Notes: generated from the sequence alone by a model not told the origin. DNA of 5,263 nucleotides from Thalassospiraceae bacterium (GCA_030637845.1 DAOWFT010000140.1:1-5263), one strand, 5' to 3'; positions 1 to 5,263 are shown, counted from the stretch's first letter. A program made the numbers and translations.

Positions 1-282
1 ATTGATCTTTGGAAAGCTATTATTCACGGACCCGTGACGCCTGTTATCGATGATGCTGATTTCATAGCGCAAGCCGCTAATCTGTTGCCTTCAGGTGTGC
101 TTGATGGAGATAGCTGGAAGGCGTGGACGGAGGCGGTTAAGGCTGAGACAGGCGCAAAAGGCAAAGGGCTTTTCATGCCTCTGCGCCTTGCTGTTACAGG
201 TCGCGCTCAAGGCCCAGAGATGGCGTCTGTTTTGCCGCTTATAGGGCGTGAACAAGTTTTAACGCGGCTAACGGGCGGGTAA
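1..282 (+). CDS. gltX: Glutamyl-tRNA synthetase, C-terminal fragment (5' end outside window)
   Basis: The frame is open from base 1 and ends at TAA 280-282, giving the last 93 residues of a protein that starts upstream. The fragment begins IDLWKAIIHGP and contains the stretch GKGLFMPLRLAVTGRAQGPE followed by LPLIGRE. These are typical of the C-terminal helical anticodon-binding domain of bacterial class I GluRS, which recognises the tRNA-Glu anticodon in the cytoplasm. The catalytic Rossmann fold with its HIGH and KMSKS motifs would lie to the left of the window and cannot be checked. An internal GTG at 34 is not the true start, because coding similarity extends upstream of it. The stop lies one base before the cysS ATG, so the two synthetase genes probably share a transcript and may be translationally coupled. 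A GluQ-type or non-discriminating GluRS cannot be excluded from this domain alone. Confidence 0.9.
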   Translation: MDLWKAIIHGPVTPVIDDADFIAQAANLLPSGVLDGDSWKAWTEAVKAETGAKGKGLFMPLRLAVTGRAQGPEMASVLPLIGREQVLTRLTGG

Positions 283-283
283 A

Positions 284-1675
284 ATGACCCAAATTAAACT
301 TTATAATACACTTGCTCGGGAAAAGCAGACCTTCACTCCCATAGACCCGACAAATGTGCGCATGTATGTTTGTGGGCCAACGGTTTATGACTTTGCCCAT
401 ATTGGCAACGCCCGTCCGGTGGTGGTGTTTGATGTTTTGGCCAATTTTTTACGCCACGCCTATGGCGAAAAAAACGTTACCTACGTTCGCAATATTACCG
501 ATGTTGACGACAAGATAATCAACCGGGCAATTGAGACCGGCGAAGATATTTCCACCATTACAGCCAAAACAGAAAATGCATTTCACGATGACATGGCGGC
601 TTTGGGCGCAACCCCGCCCGATATGGAGCCCCGCGCAACCGAACATATCCCGGAAATGATAGCCATCATCAAAAAGCTGATGGAAAAAGGCAATGCCTAC
701 GAGGCCGAGGGCCATGTGCTTTTTTCGGTGGGCAGTTTTTCTGAATATGGCGCGCTATCGGGACGCAATCGTGATGAAATGATAGCCGGCGCCAGGGTTG
801 AAGTGGCACCTTATAAAAAAGATCCAGCCGATTTCGTTTTGTGGAAACCATCAAGCGATGATCAGCCCGGATGGGAAAGCCCATGGGGGCCAAATAATGG
901 CCGGGGTCGCCCCGGTTGGCATCTTGAATGCTCGGCCATGAGCGAAAAACATCTGGGCGAAACGTTTGATATTCATGGCGGCGGACAGGATTTAATCTTT
1001 CCCCATCACGAAAATGAAATCGCGCAAAGCTGCTGCGCCTTTGATAATAAAATAATGGCGCAGGTGTGGATGCATAACGGATACCTGATGTCTGAGGGTG
1101 AAAAAATGTCAAAATCACTTGGCAATTTTTACACCGTGCATGAATTGCTAAAAGAATTTCCCGGTGAAGCCATTCGTCTGGCCCTGTTAAAAACCCATTA
1201 CCGCCAGCCGCTTGATTTCAGAAAAGACGGATTACGCGAAGCCAAAAAAGAATTAGACGAATTTTATCTTGCGCTGCGTAACTTAACCGATGACGGTACC
1301 GTTCCCGAAACCATACCCGACGATATTCTCAACGCGCTGGGCGATGATTTAAACACCCCAAAGGCATTGTCGGTATTGTTTGATTTAAAAACAAAATTAA
1401 ATACCGCCGACAATGATGCAAAGCCTGCCATTCGCAATCAGTTATTGGCCAGCGGTAAAATGTTAGGGTTGTTAGGTGCAAATCCAGAAGAATGGCTGCG
1501 TGGCGCCAGCAGCGATGGTCTGAGCGATGATGCCATTGAGGAAAAAATAAATGCCCGCGTGCAAGCGCGCGCTACTAAGGATTTTGCCACGTCCGATGCC
1601 ATTCGTGACGAACTGCTTGCAAGTGGAATAATTATTGAAGACGGTGCCGATGGCACAAGTTGGCGCCGATCTTAA
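284..1675 (+). CDS. cysS: Cysteinyl-tRNA synthetase
   Basis: This class I aminoacyl-tRNA synthetase joins cysteine to tRNA-Cys in the cytoplasm. The 463-residue product is the usual family length and appears intact. The N-terminal catalytic domain holds the ATP-binding HIGN motif at residues 39-42 and the KMSKS loop at 274-278. The four zinc ligands that select cysteine match the E. coli pattern in spacing: C30, C216 (in WHLECSAMS), H241 and E245 (in FPHHENE). The DDLNTP segment at 354-359 opens the helical DALR-type domain, and the C-terminal anticodon-binding part ends with KDFATSDAIRDEL and GTSWRR. The ATG at 284 is preferred because the family N-terminus (KLYNTL) starts four residues later. 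The purine-rich GGGCGGGTAAA just before it overlaps the end of gltX and gives only a weak Shine-Dalgarno, consistent with coupling to gltX. Several long open frames on the opposite strand are shadows. Confidence 0.98.
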   Translation: MTQIKLYNTLAREKQTFTPIDPTNVRMYVCGPTVYDFAHIGNARPVVVFDVLANFLRHAYGEKNVTYVRNITDVDDKIINRAIETGEDISTITAKTENAFHDDMAALGATPPDMEPRATEHIPEMIAIIKKLMEKGNAYEAEGHVLFSVGSFSEYGALSGRNRDEMIAGARVEVAPYKKDPADFVLWKPSSDDQPGWESPWGPNNGRGRPGWHLECSAMSEKHLGETFDIHGGGQDLIFPHHENEIAQSCCAFDNKIMAQVWMHNGYLMSEGEKMSKSLGNFYTVHELLKEFPGEAIRLALLKTHYRQPLDFRKDGLREAKKELDEFYLALRNLTDDGTVPETIPDDILNALGDDLNTPKALSVLFDLKTKLNTADNDAKPAIRNQLLASGKMLGLLGANPEEWLRGASSDGLSDDAIEEKINARVQARATKDFATSDAIRDELLASGIIIEDGADGTSWRRS

Positions 1676-1682
1676 TATGGTT

Positions 1683-1704
1683 AGGCCGAGAGGTAGAGCG
1701 GCCT
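1683..1704. terminator. Weak hairpin in convergent gap after cysS
   Basis: A 6-bp inverted repeat AGGCCG/CGGCCT (1683-1688 and 1699-1704) with a 10-base loop lies 7 bases past the cysS stop, between cysS and the converging minus-strand gene. A second small hairpin, ATATTG/CAATAT (1707-1712 and 1718-1723), follows. Neither has a proper U-tract in either direction, so this is at best a weak or Rho-assisted bidirectional terminator. The 8-bp direct repeat CTTAATAT (1671-1678 and 1703-1710) flanks the first hairpin. Confidence 0.35.
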
Positions 1705-1722
1705 TAATATTGGCGGGCAATA

Positions 1723-2223
1723 TCAACCAATAAGGTTATCAATTTCCGACTGATCCATGGTGGTGGACGAACCATGAATGTTGGCCCCGGCCATATCCAT
1801 TAGTTTTTGAATTACTTCTGATAATGCCTTGGCGTTGGCGCGAACCAGTTCCATATCGCCACGTTCTATATCGGCGCTAAGGCGTTCAACGGTTGTTCCG
1901 ATAAGTTGGTTTATTTGTTTGATGTTTTGTTCAAACGGTTCCTTGAATTTTGGCGGGACATGGTCGTATGCCTCAACCGCCAGTTCACGATCGGCAATGG
2001 TGCTATCGCGAAAATGGTCTTTGTAATCCTTGGGCTCCCAGGCTTGGGCCTCTTCCATCAGCTCGGGCATATCAGCCAGCATTTCCAGCGTCATAACCAC
2101 TTCATTAAAATGATTAAGATAATCCGTCGCCAGCAAAGTCTGGGCGTTAACGTTGGTGCCGGTGGCACGGACGCAAAGCTCGGGGTAGGTGTCGTCGTGC
2201 TCAAAATCTATTTCGTCGCCCAT
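1723..2223 (-). CDS. Conserved-looking helical protein of unknown function with FliM/CheZ-like C-terminal motif
   Basis: I do not recognise this 166-residue acidic protein with confidence. Translation shows a short acidic N-terminus (MGDEIDFEHDD) and a predicted helical stretch around ATDYLNHFNEVVMTLEMLAD (about residues 32-51). A DYKDHFRDS segment follows, then a second long helical region (about 97-150). After a short HGSSTT linker it ends with MDQSEIDNLIG. That end resembles the LSQxEIDALL peptide by which FliM binds phospho-CheY, and the C-terminal CheY-binding helix of CheZ. No signal peptide or membrane segment is visible, so it is probably cytosolic. The CheZ catalytic DxxxQ pattern is absent from the protein, so phosphatase activity should not be assumed. 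I chose the ATG at 2223 over an upstream ATG at 2298. It has a good GAGGGA site 6 bases ahead, and the longer start would translate a hairpin. The gene converges on cysS and diverges from cimA. Confidence 0.8.
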   Translation of the reverse strand: MGDEIDFEHDDTYPELCVRATGTNVNAQTLLATDYLNHFNEVVMTLEMLADMPELMEEAQAWEPKDYKDHFRDSTIADRELAVEAYDHVPPKFKEPFEQNIKQINQLIGTTVERLSADIERGDMELVRANAKALSEVIQKLMDMAGANIHGSSTTMDQSEIDNLIG

Positions 2224-2229
2224 GCCTGT

Positions 2230-2235
2230 TCCCTC
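2230..2235 (-). promoter_or_regulatory. Ribosome binding site that fixes the start of the minus-strand gene
   Basis: On the minus strand GAGGGA lies 6 bases before the ATG at 2223. It is the best Shine-Dalgarno match upstream of this frame and supports the 166-codon form rather than the 191-codon form beginning at 2298. Confidence 0.65.
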
Positions 2236-2270
2236 AAAATAAACCCACCGATGGCCAAATGCCGGGTGGG
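2236..2270 (-). promoter_or_regulatory. Hairpin with T-rich tail in the leader of the minus-strand gene
   Basis: Read on the minus strand, CCCACC (2270-2265) pairs with GGTGGG (2249-2244). An inner GGC/GCC pairing (2263-2261 with 2255-2253) forms around a 5-base loop, with an uneven internal bulge. TTTATTTTG follows directly (2243-2235), and then the ribosome binding site. This is the layout of an intrinsic terminator or attenuator placed just before a gene. It could instead be the terminator of an unseen upstream transcript, or a decayed interspersed repeat. No leader peptide or ligand-binding architecture was recognised, and I could not pick a convincing promoter upstream. Confidence 0.4.
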
Positions 2271-2363
2271 CGACCCTACGTAATCTCGTGTGGTCCAACC
2301 GCTGTGTTAGGCCTTAATGGTGAGAATAACCCCTTAAACGTCATGCGCCAAGGCGGCTTTGAT

Positions 2364-2471
2364 ATGAAACCAATGCATGAGCCCTTGTATCAATGGAAAA
2401 TATTCGTCATTCTCGCGTTTTACGGTGTGAATTGGGGCTTTTATGCTGAGCGCACTTTATTATTGATGTGA
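2364..2471 (+). CDS. Possible 35-residue single-pass membrane micro-protein
   Basis: A short frame starts at ATG 2364 with AAGGCGG seven bases upstream and ends in TGA 16 bases before cimA. The product begins MKPMHEPLYQWK, followed by a hydrophobic stretch IFVILAFYGVNWGFY, then AERTLLLM. That would suit a small membrane protein with one transmembrane segment. I know no family for it. An alternative in-frame ATG at 2343 lacks a ribosome binding site. A regulatory leader peptide for cimA was considered because branched-chain residues are common in it (8 of 35). However, no attenuator hairpin lies between its stop and cimA, and the Leu codons are few. It could also be chance: the frame is short and similarity cannot be tested here. 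Confidence 0.4.
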   Translation: MKPMHEPLYQWKIFVILAFYGVNWGFYAERTLLLM

Positions 2472-2487
2472 TGATGGAGTAGGCCCG

Positions 2488-4101
2488 ATGGGCAAAGAAC
2501 GAGTTTATATCTACGATACAACGCTACGTGATGGGGCGCAGACCCAAGGCGTCGATTTTGGGCCTGCCGACAAACAAGCCATTGCGCGCGAGCTGGATAA
2601 TTTAGGTATCGATTACATCGAAGGGGGATGGCCCGGGGCCAATCCCACCGATGATGCTTTTTTTGCCAAACTGCCGGATATGAAACACGCTCGCGTAACT
2701 GCGTTCGGCATGACCCGTCGCGCCGGGCGCGGCACCGATAACGACCCCGGCCTTAATGCATTGCTAAACGTTGATGTAGACGCAATCTGTATGGTTGGAA
2801 AAACCTGGGATCATCACGTTGACGTGGCATTGGAAATTACTCATGACGAAAACATTGCGATGATTTCCGATTCTATCAAATATGCGGTTTCTAAAAGCAA
2901 AGAAGTATTGTTTGATGCCGAACATTTCTTTGATGGCTACAAAGCCAATGAAAAATTTGCCATGGCCTGCATTCAGGCAGCGGTTGACGCGGGTGCGCGT
3001 TGGGTGGTGCTGTGCGACACCAACGGCGGAACGCTACCTTTTGAAATAGAAGAAATTATTTCTGCGGTGATCAAGGTTGTGCCGGGCGAAAAAATCGGCA
3101 TCCACTGCCATGATGATACCGGAAATGCGGTTGCCAATTCATTGGCTGCGGTTCGTGCCGGTGCCAGACAGGTACAAGGCACAATCAACGGGCTGGGCGA
3201 GCGTTGTGGTAATGCAAACCTTATAAGCCTGATACCGACCCTTAATTTGAAAATGGGTTTTGATAGCGGGATTGATGCTGATGGGTTAAAGCAGCTTACG
3301 CACGTTTCGCATATGCTGGACGAGCGCCTTAATCGCGCGCCGGATCGTCATGCACCGTATGTTGGCGGTTCCGCCTTTGCCCACAAGGGTGGCCTTCATG
3401 TTTCGGCAGTTGAAAAAGATCCAACCTGTTATGAACACGTAACCCCGGAAAGTGTTGGCAACCTCCGTCATATTGTTGTTTCAGATCAGGCCGGGCGTTC
3501 AAACATAATGGCGCGTTTTCGCGAAATAGGAATTGATGTTGACCCCAAGGACAAACGGGTTGGACGCTTGCTCGAAGAAGTAAAACAAAACGAACTTGCC
3601 GGTTTTTCTTATGATGGGGCCGAGGCCAGCTTTGAATTATTGGCCCGGCGTGCACTTGGCGGTGTTCCCGATTATTTTCAATGTTCAAGCTTTCGCGTTA
3701 TCGATGAAAGACGCTGGAACGCAAAGGGCGAACTGATAACCCTGTCAGAAGCAACCGTCAGGGTTGCAATTAAAGGTGGCCATGAAATGGCCGTGGCCGA
3801 AGGTAACGGACCGGTCAACGCGCTGGACGCGGCCCTGCGCAAGGTTTTGTTGCGACTTTACCCACAATTGGCCAGCCTCAAGCTGGTTGATGACAAGGTT
3901 CGCATCCTCTCGCCATCGGAAGCAACCGCGGCGGTAACCCGGGTTATGATGGAATCAGCCGATGATAAGGGAAACCATTGGTCAACGGTTGGGGTTTCAC
4001 CAAACGTTATTGATGCGTCTTATAACGCGCTTCGCGATTCCATTGTTTATATGCTGCACACTCAGGGTGTCCCCGCCGCTGGGGCTATAAAGGCAAGCTA
4101 A
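2488..4101 (+). CDS. cimA: Citramalate synthase (CimA, TIGR00977 type)
   Basis: The enzyme condenses pyruvate with acetyl-CoA to (R)-citramalate, the first step of the threonine-independent route to 2-oxobutyrate and isoleucine. The 537-residue product has full family length. The N-terminal HMGL-like TIM barrel carries DTTLRDGAQ (catalytic R14, metal ligand D15), and the metal motif HCHDDTGN gives H206 and H208. NGLGERCGN provides N242. YIEGGWPGANP near residue 44 is characteristic of this CimA group rather than LeuA. A linker with GGSAFAHKGGLH (293-304) follows. From about 402 to 525 there is a LeuA-type C-terminal regulatory domain, containing TVRVAIKGG, which in related enzymes mediates end-product inhibition. 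The start is supported by GGAG 8 bases before the ATG. The stop overlaps the trmJ start (TAATG). Isopropylmalate or homocitrate synthase are less likely alternatives. Isoleucine inhibition is inferred from the family. Confidence 0.95.
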   Translation: MGKERVYIYDTTLRDGAQTQGVDFGPADKQAIARELDNLGIDYIEGGWPGANPTDDAFFAKLPDMKHARVTAFGMTRRAGRGTDNDPGLNALLNVDVDAICMVGKTWDHHVDVALEITHDENIAMISDSIKYAVSKSKEVLFDAEHFFDGYKANEKFAMACIQAAVDAGARWVVLCDTNGGTLPFEIEEIISAVIKVVPGEKIGIHCHDDTGNAVANSLAAVRAGARQVQGTINGLGERCGNANLISLIPTLNLKMGFDSGIDADGLKQLTHVSHMLDERLNRAPDRHAPYVGGSAFAHKGGLHVSAVEKDPTCYEHVTPESVGNLRHIVVSDQAGRSNIMARFREIGIDVDPKDKRVGRLLEEVKQNELAGFSYDGAEASFELLARRALGGVPDYFQCSSFRVIDERRWNAKGELITLSEATVRVAIKGGHEMAVAEGNGPVNALDAALRKVLLRLYPQLASLKLVDDKVRILSPSEATAAVTRVMMESADDKGNHWSTVGVSPNVIDASYNALRDSIVYMLHTQGVPAAGAIKAS

Positions 4102-4913
4102 TGAGTGCAACCAGCACAAGCGTTCGCCGTCCATCTAAAAAAACTGCCGCAAAAAAAACCGAACAAGGCAACGATGGTCCGGCGATAATACTTGTCGAGC
4201 CACAAATGGCTGAAAATATCGGCATGGTGGCACGGGCCATGCTCAATAGCGAACTTTACGACCTTCGTCTTGTTCGCCCCCGCGATGGCTGGCCCAATGA
4301 ACGGGCCTATCCACCATCGTCCGGGGCCGACATGGTTCTGGATAGGGTGCGTGTGTTTGAAAGCACCAAGGACGCGGTTGCCGACCTTGGCTATGTGTTT
4401 GCCACCACCGCCCGGGCGCGTGATATGTCAAAAGACGTATTCACCCCAAAGCTGGCCGCCGGCCAAATTCGCGAAACATCATCCGAAGGAGTTAAATGTG
4501 GCGTGCTGTTCGGGCGCGAAGCATGGGGCCTCAACAATGATGATGTTGCGCTTTCCGACAGTATTTTGATGGTTCCCCTTAACCCGGCGTTTTCATCGCT
4601 TAATCTGGCCCAGGCGGTGCTGCTTATCGGTTATGAATGGTATCAGGCCGGAATTGATGACGCCCGCGCAGATGAAGTATTTGAAATCAGAAGCGATACC
4701 CGGCCCGCCACCAAGGAAGAGCTAATCGGTTTTTTTGAACACCTGGAAGGCGAGCTGGATGAAAGCAGATTTTTGCGCGTCGCGGCCAAGCGTCCGAACA
4801 TGGTGCGTAATTTAAGAAATCTCTTTAATCGCGCCCGCATGACCGAACAGGAAGTCCGCACCATGCGCGGAGTGGTGGCGTCATTGGTTCGCGCCCACAC
4901 ACGAAAAAAATAA
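4101..4913 (+). CDS. trmJ: tRNA (cytidine/uridine-2'-O-)-methyltransferase, TrmJ family (SPOUT)
   Basis: This is a SAM-dependent SPOUT methyltransferase of TrmH family group 1. Characterised members 2'-O-methylate position 32 of tRNAs. The core begins at residue 27 with AIILVEPQMAENIGMVARAM, holding the conserved N39 and R45. The SAM-binding knot shows FGREAWGLNND (137-147), then VPLNPAFSSLNLAQAV with the invariant SLNLA at 166-170. The C-terminal part, about 195-268, is the helical dimerisation or tRNA-contact extension usual in TrmJ. Residues 9-25 form a lysine- and arginine-rich, probably disordered extension encoded partly by runs of seven and eight A (4137-4143, 4151-4158). The 270-residue length is normal. 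The ATG shares a base with the cimA stop, with AAAGG just upstream, so its expression is likely coupled to cimA. The AWGLNN variant differs from the commoner RTGLTN. Target nucleotide is inferred from the family. Confidence 0.92.
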   Translation: MSATSTSVRRPSKKTAAKKTEQGNDGPAIILVEPQMAENIGMVARAMLNSELYDLRLVRPRDGWPNERAYPPSSGADMVLDRVRVFESTKDAVADLGYVFATTARARDMSKDVFTPKLAAGQIRETSSEGVKCGVLFGREAWGLNNDDVALSDSILMVPLNPAFSSLNLAQAVLLIGYEWYQAGIDDARADEVFEIRSDTRPATKEELIGFFEHLEGELDESRFLRVAAKRPNMVRNLRNLFNRARMTEQEVRTMRGVVASLVRAHTRKK

Positions 4914-4942
4914 AATTAAACTCGTTCCGAAAGCCAGATAGC

Positions 4943-4961
4943 AAACCGGGTTCCGGTTTTT
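4943..4961 (+). terminator. Intrinsic terminator-like hairpin after trmJ
   Basis: A perfect 7-bp stem AAACCGG/CCGGTTT (4943-4949 and 4953-4959) with a 3-base loop is followed by more T, giving a run of five (4957-4961). It begins 29 bases past the trmJ stop and would end the cimA-trmJ transcript. The same DNA lies within the coq7 tail on the other strand. Confidence 0.65.
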
Positions 4962-4970
4962 ATGGCGTTT

Positions 4971-4991
4971 GATAAAACCGGGTATCCCGGT
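4971..4991 (-). terminator. Intrinsic terminator-like hairpin for coq7
   Basis: On the minus strand ACCGGG-ATA-CCCGGT forms a 6-bp GC-rich stem (4991-4986 and 4982-4977) followed by a T run (4977-4974). It starts 5 bases beyond the in-frame TAA of coq7, so it would act as its terminator if translation stops there. It lies inside the coding tail, so a longer message would have to pass it. It could alternatively be incidental to the codons used. Confidence 0.45.
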
Positions 4992-5010
4992 GCATCTTAG
5001 GCACCGTTTT
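4988..5010 (+). terminator. Third hairpin with T-tract, facing trmJ transcription
   Basis: CGGTGC (4988-4993) pairs with GCACCG (5001-5006) across a 7-base loop and is followed by TTTT (5007-5010). It could serve as a back-up terminator for transcripts coming from trmJ. The loop contains the complement of the coq7 premature stop, and the stem shares bases with the preceding hairpin, so only one can form at a time. Confidence 0.4.
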
Positions 5011-5263
5011 CATATCCGATATCGCGATGCTCTAGTTCTTCTTGGCGAAATTTTTCACAAGTTTCGCGCAATTCTTTTTCATCGTCGCCCAATATCTCGA
5101 TTTGTTTTTGGTAATGTTCGTCAATTACTTCTTCAACCGCAACGGTGCAGGCCATGGCCGCTTTTTCACCCAGCAATGCCGTTCCCGCACCTAGCATGAA
5201 CCCGGCTACATGCCAGATGGGCGTCATCGCGGTTGGTCTTACATTTCGGCTTGATACCATGTC
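4997..5263 (-). CDS. coq7: COQ7-type demethoxyubiquinone hydroxylase, 3' part (5' end outside window), ending at a premature stop
   Basis: The frame enters from the right edge, so the ATG at 5260 is internal. COQ7 is a membrane-associated di-iron monooxygenase that hydroxylates demethoxyubiquinone (or its bacterial equivalent) late in ubiquinone synthesis. Visible residues (numbered from the window edge) include VRPTAMTPIWHVAGF and GAGTALLGEKAAMACTVAVE, both hallmark stretches. E44 matches the iron ligand E142 of human COQ7, and H50-Y51 match its H148-Y149. E76 and H79 in EELEH match E178 and H181. The first three iron ligands would lie outside the window. The protein then stops at TAA after RDIGYENGA, about 27 residues short of the family end. 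The missing helix is encoded in frame just beyond. All visible catalytic residues precede the stop, so a shortened enzyme might fold, but the lost helix is well conserved. Gene identity is near certain; function is not. Confidence 0.9.
   Translation of the reverse strand, partial: DMVSSRNVRPTAMTPIWHVAGFMLGAGTALLGEKAAMACTVAVEEVIDEHYQKQIEILGDDEKELRETCEKFRQEELEHRDIGYENGA

Larger units (their letters stand above)
4916..4996 (-). pseudogene. coq7: Stranded C-terminal tail of coq7, after an in-frame TAA
   Basis: Past the TAA at 4997-4999, the same minus-strand frame continues for 26 codons to another TAA at 4916-4918. The peptide reads DAPGYPVLSNAIKTGTRF and then AIWLSERV. From memory of human COQ7 (APAYAVLKSIIQAG, then CRVAIYLSERL), it aligns with the last helix of the family without a gap. 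The stop codon takes the place of a single residue, a Glu in the human protein. This stretch is therefore former or still-used coq7 coding sequence, not spacer. It ends 2 bases from the trmJ stop. Whether it is translated depends on whether the TAA is real and whether it is read through. Confidence 0.85.

Noticed and set aside
669..1118. 149-codon open frame on the minus strand inside cysS
   Set aside because: It lies wholly within cysS, whose motifs are intact. Its translation is arginine-, histidine- and proline-rich with no recognisable domain, as expected of an antisense shadow.
1906..2283. 125-codon plus-strand frame opposite the minus-strand gene
   Set aside because: It has no ribosome binding site, its composition is odd, and it is fully antisense to a better-supported gene.
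2224..2298. N-terminal extension of the minus-strand gene to an ATG at 2298
   Set aside because: The added 25 residues have no ribosome binding site at their start and would translate through the hairpin at 2244-2270. The ATG at 2223 has a good GAGGGA site.
2271..2487. Sigma-70-type promoter for cimA-trmJ
   Set aside because: I scanned for paired -35 and -10 elements and found only poor partial matches (for example TTGTAT near 2385 with no -10 at proper spacing). None is strong enough to report.
2364..2487. Ribosome-mediated attenuator before cimA
   Set aside because: There is no run of isoleucine, valine or leucine codons beyond three Leu, and no terminator/antiterminator pair between 2472 and 2487.
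4192..4569. 125-codon plus-strand frame in another frame within trmJ
   Set aside because: It is an out-of-frame shadow rich in Pro, Trp and Cys, inside a gene with clear SPOUT motifs.
4997..4999. Reassignment of TAA to a sense codon as the explanation for the coq7 stop
   Set aside because: gltX, cysS, cimA and trmJ all end at TAA at their expected family lengths, so TAA works as a normal stop in this genome.
4969..5199. 76-codon plus-strand frame at the right edge
   Set aside because: It is antisense to coq7, which has conserved di-iron and active-site residues, and its translation is rich in His, Arg and Phe with no family resemblance.

Overview
The window is a stretch of bacterial chromosome of roughly even base composition, densely packed with housekeeping genes. 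The mix suggests an alphaproteobacterium, possibly Rhodospirillales-like: a COQ7-type ubiquinone hydroxylase, a TIGR00977-type citramalate synthase directly joined to a TrmJ-family methyltransferase, and adjacent gltX and cysS. This assignment is inference from family knowledge; no phylogeny was run.

Layout. Positions 1-282 are the 3' end of gltX (glutamyl-tRNA synthetase), followed one base later by complete cysS (284-1675). A short convergent gap with a weak hairpin separates cysS from a minus-strand gene (1723-2223). That gene encodes an unrecognised 166-residue, mostly helical protein whose last residues resemble the CheY-binding peptides of FliM and CheZ. Its leader contains a hairpin with a T-rich tail just before the ribosome binding site. 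From 2224 to 2487 there is a divergent intergenic region with a possible 35-codon membrane micro-ORF (2364-2471). Next come cimA (2488-4101) and trmJ (4101-4913), which overlap by one base (TAATG) and are almost certainly co-translated. The right edge holds the 3' part of a minus-strand coq7 gene.

Most notable observation: coq7 stops at an in-frame TAA (4997-4999, minus strand), but the same frame continues for 26 more codons to a second TAA at 4916-4918. Those codons spell the normal COQ7 C-terminal helix (ending AIWLSERV) with no gap. The apparent 83-base trmJ-coq7 intergenic region is therefore the tail of coq7. TAA ends four other genes here, so the code is not reassigned. The choices are a recent nonsense mutation, a sequencing or assembly error, or readthrough. 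The tail DNA also carries three GC-rich hairpins that resemble terminators for the converging trmJ and coq7 transcripts.

How the genes work together: gltX and cysS charge tRNAs, trmJ modifies tRNA, cimA makes citramalate from pyruvate and acetyl-CoA for threonine-independent isoleucine synthesis, and coq7 acts late in ubiquinone synthesis. No mobile element, CRISPR array, rRNA or tRNA gene was seen. No clearly new multi-gene system is evident.
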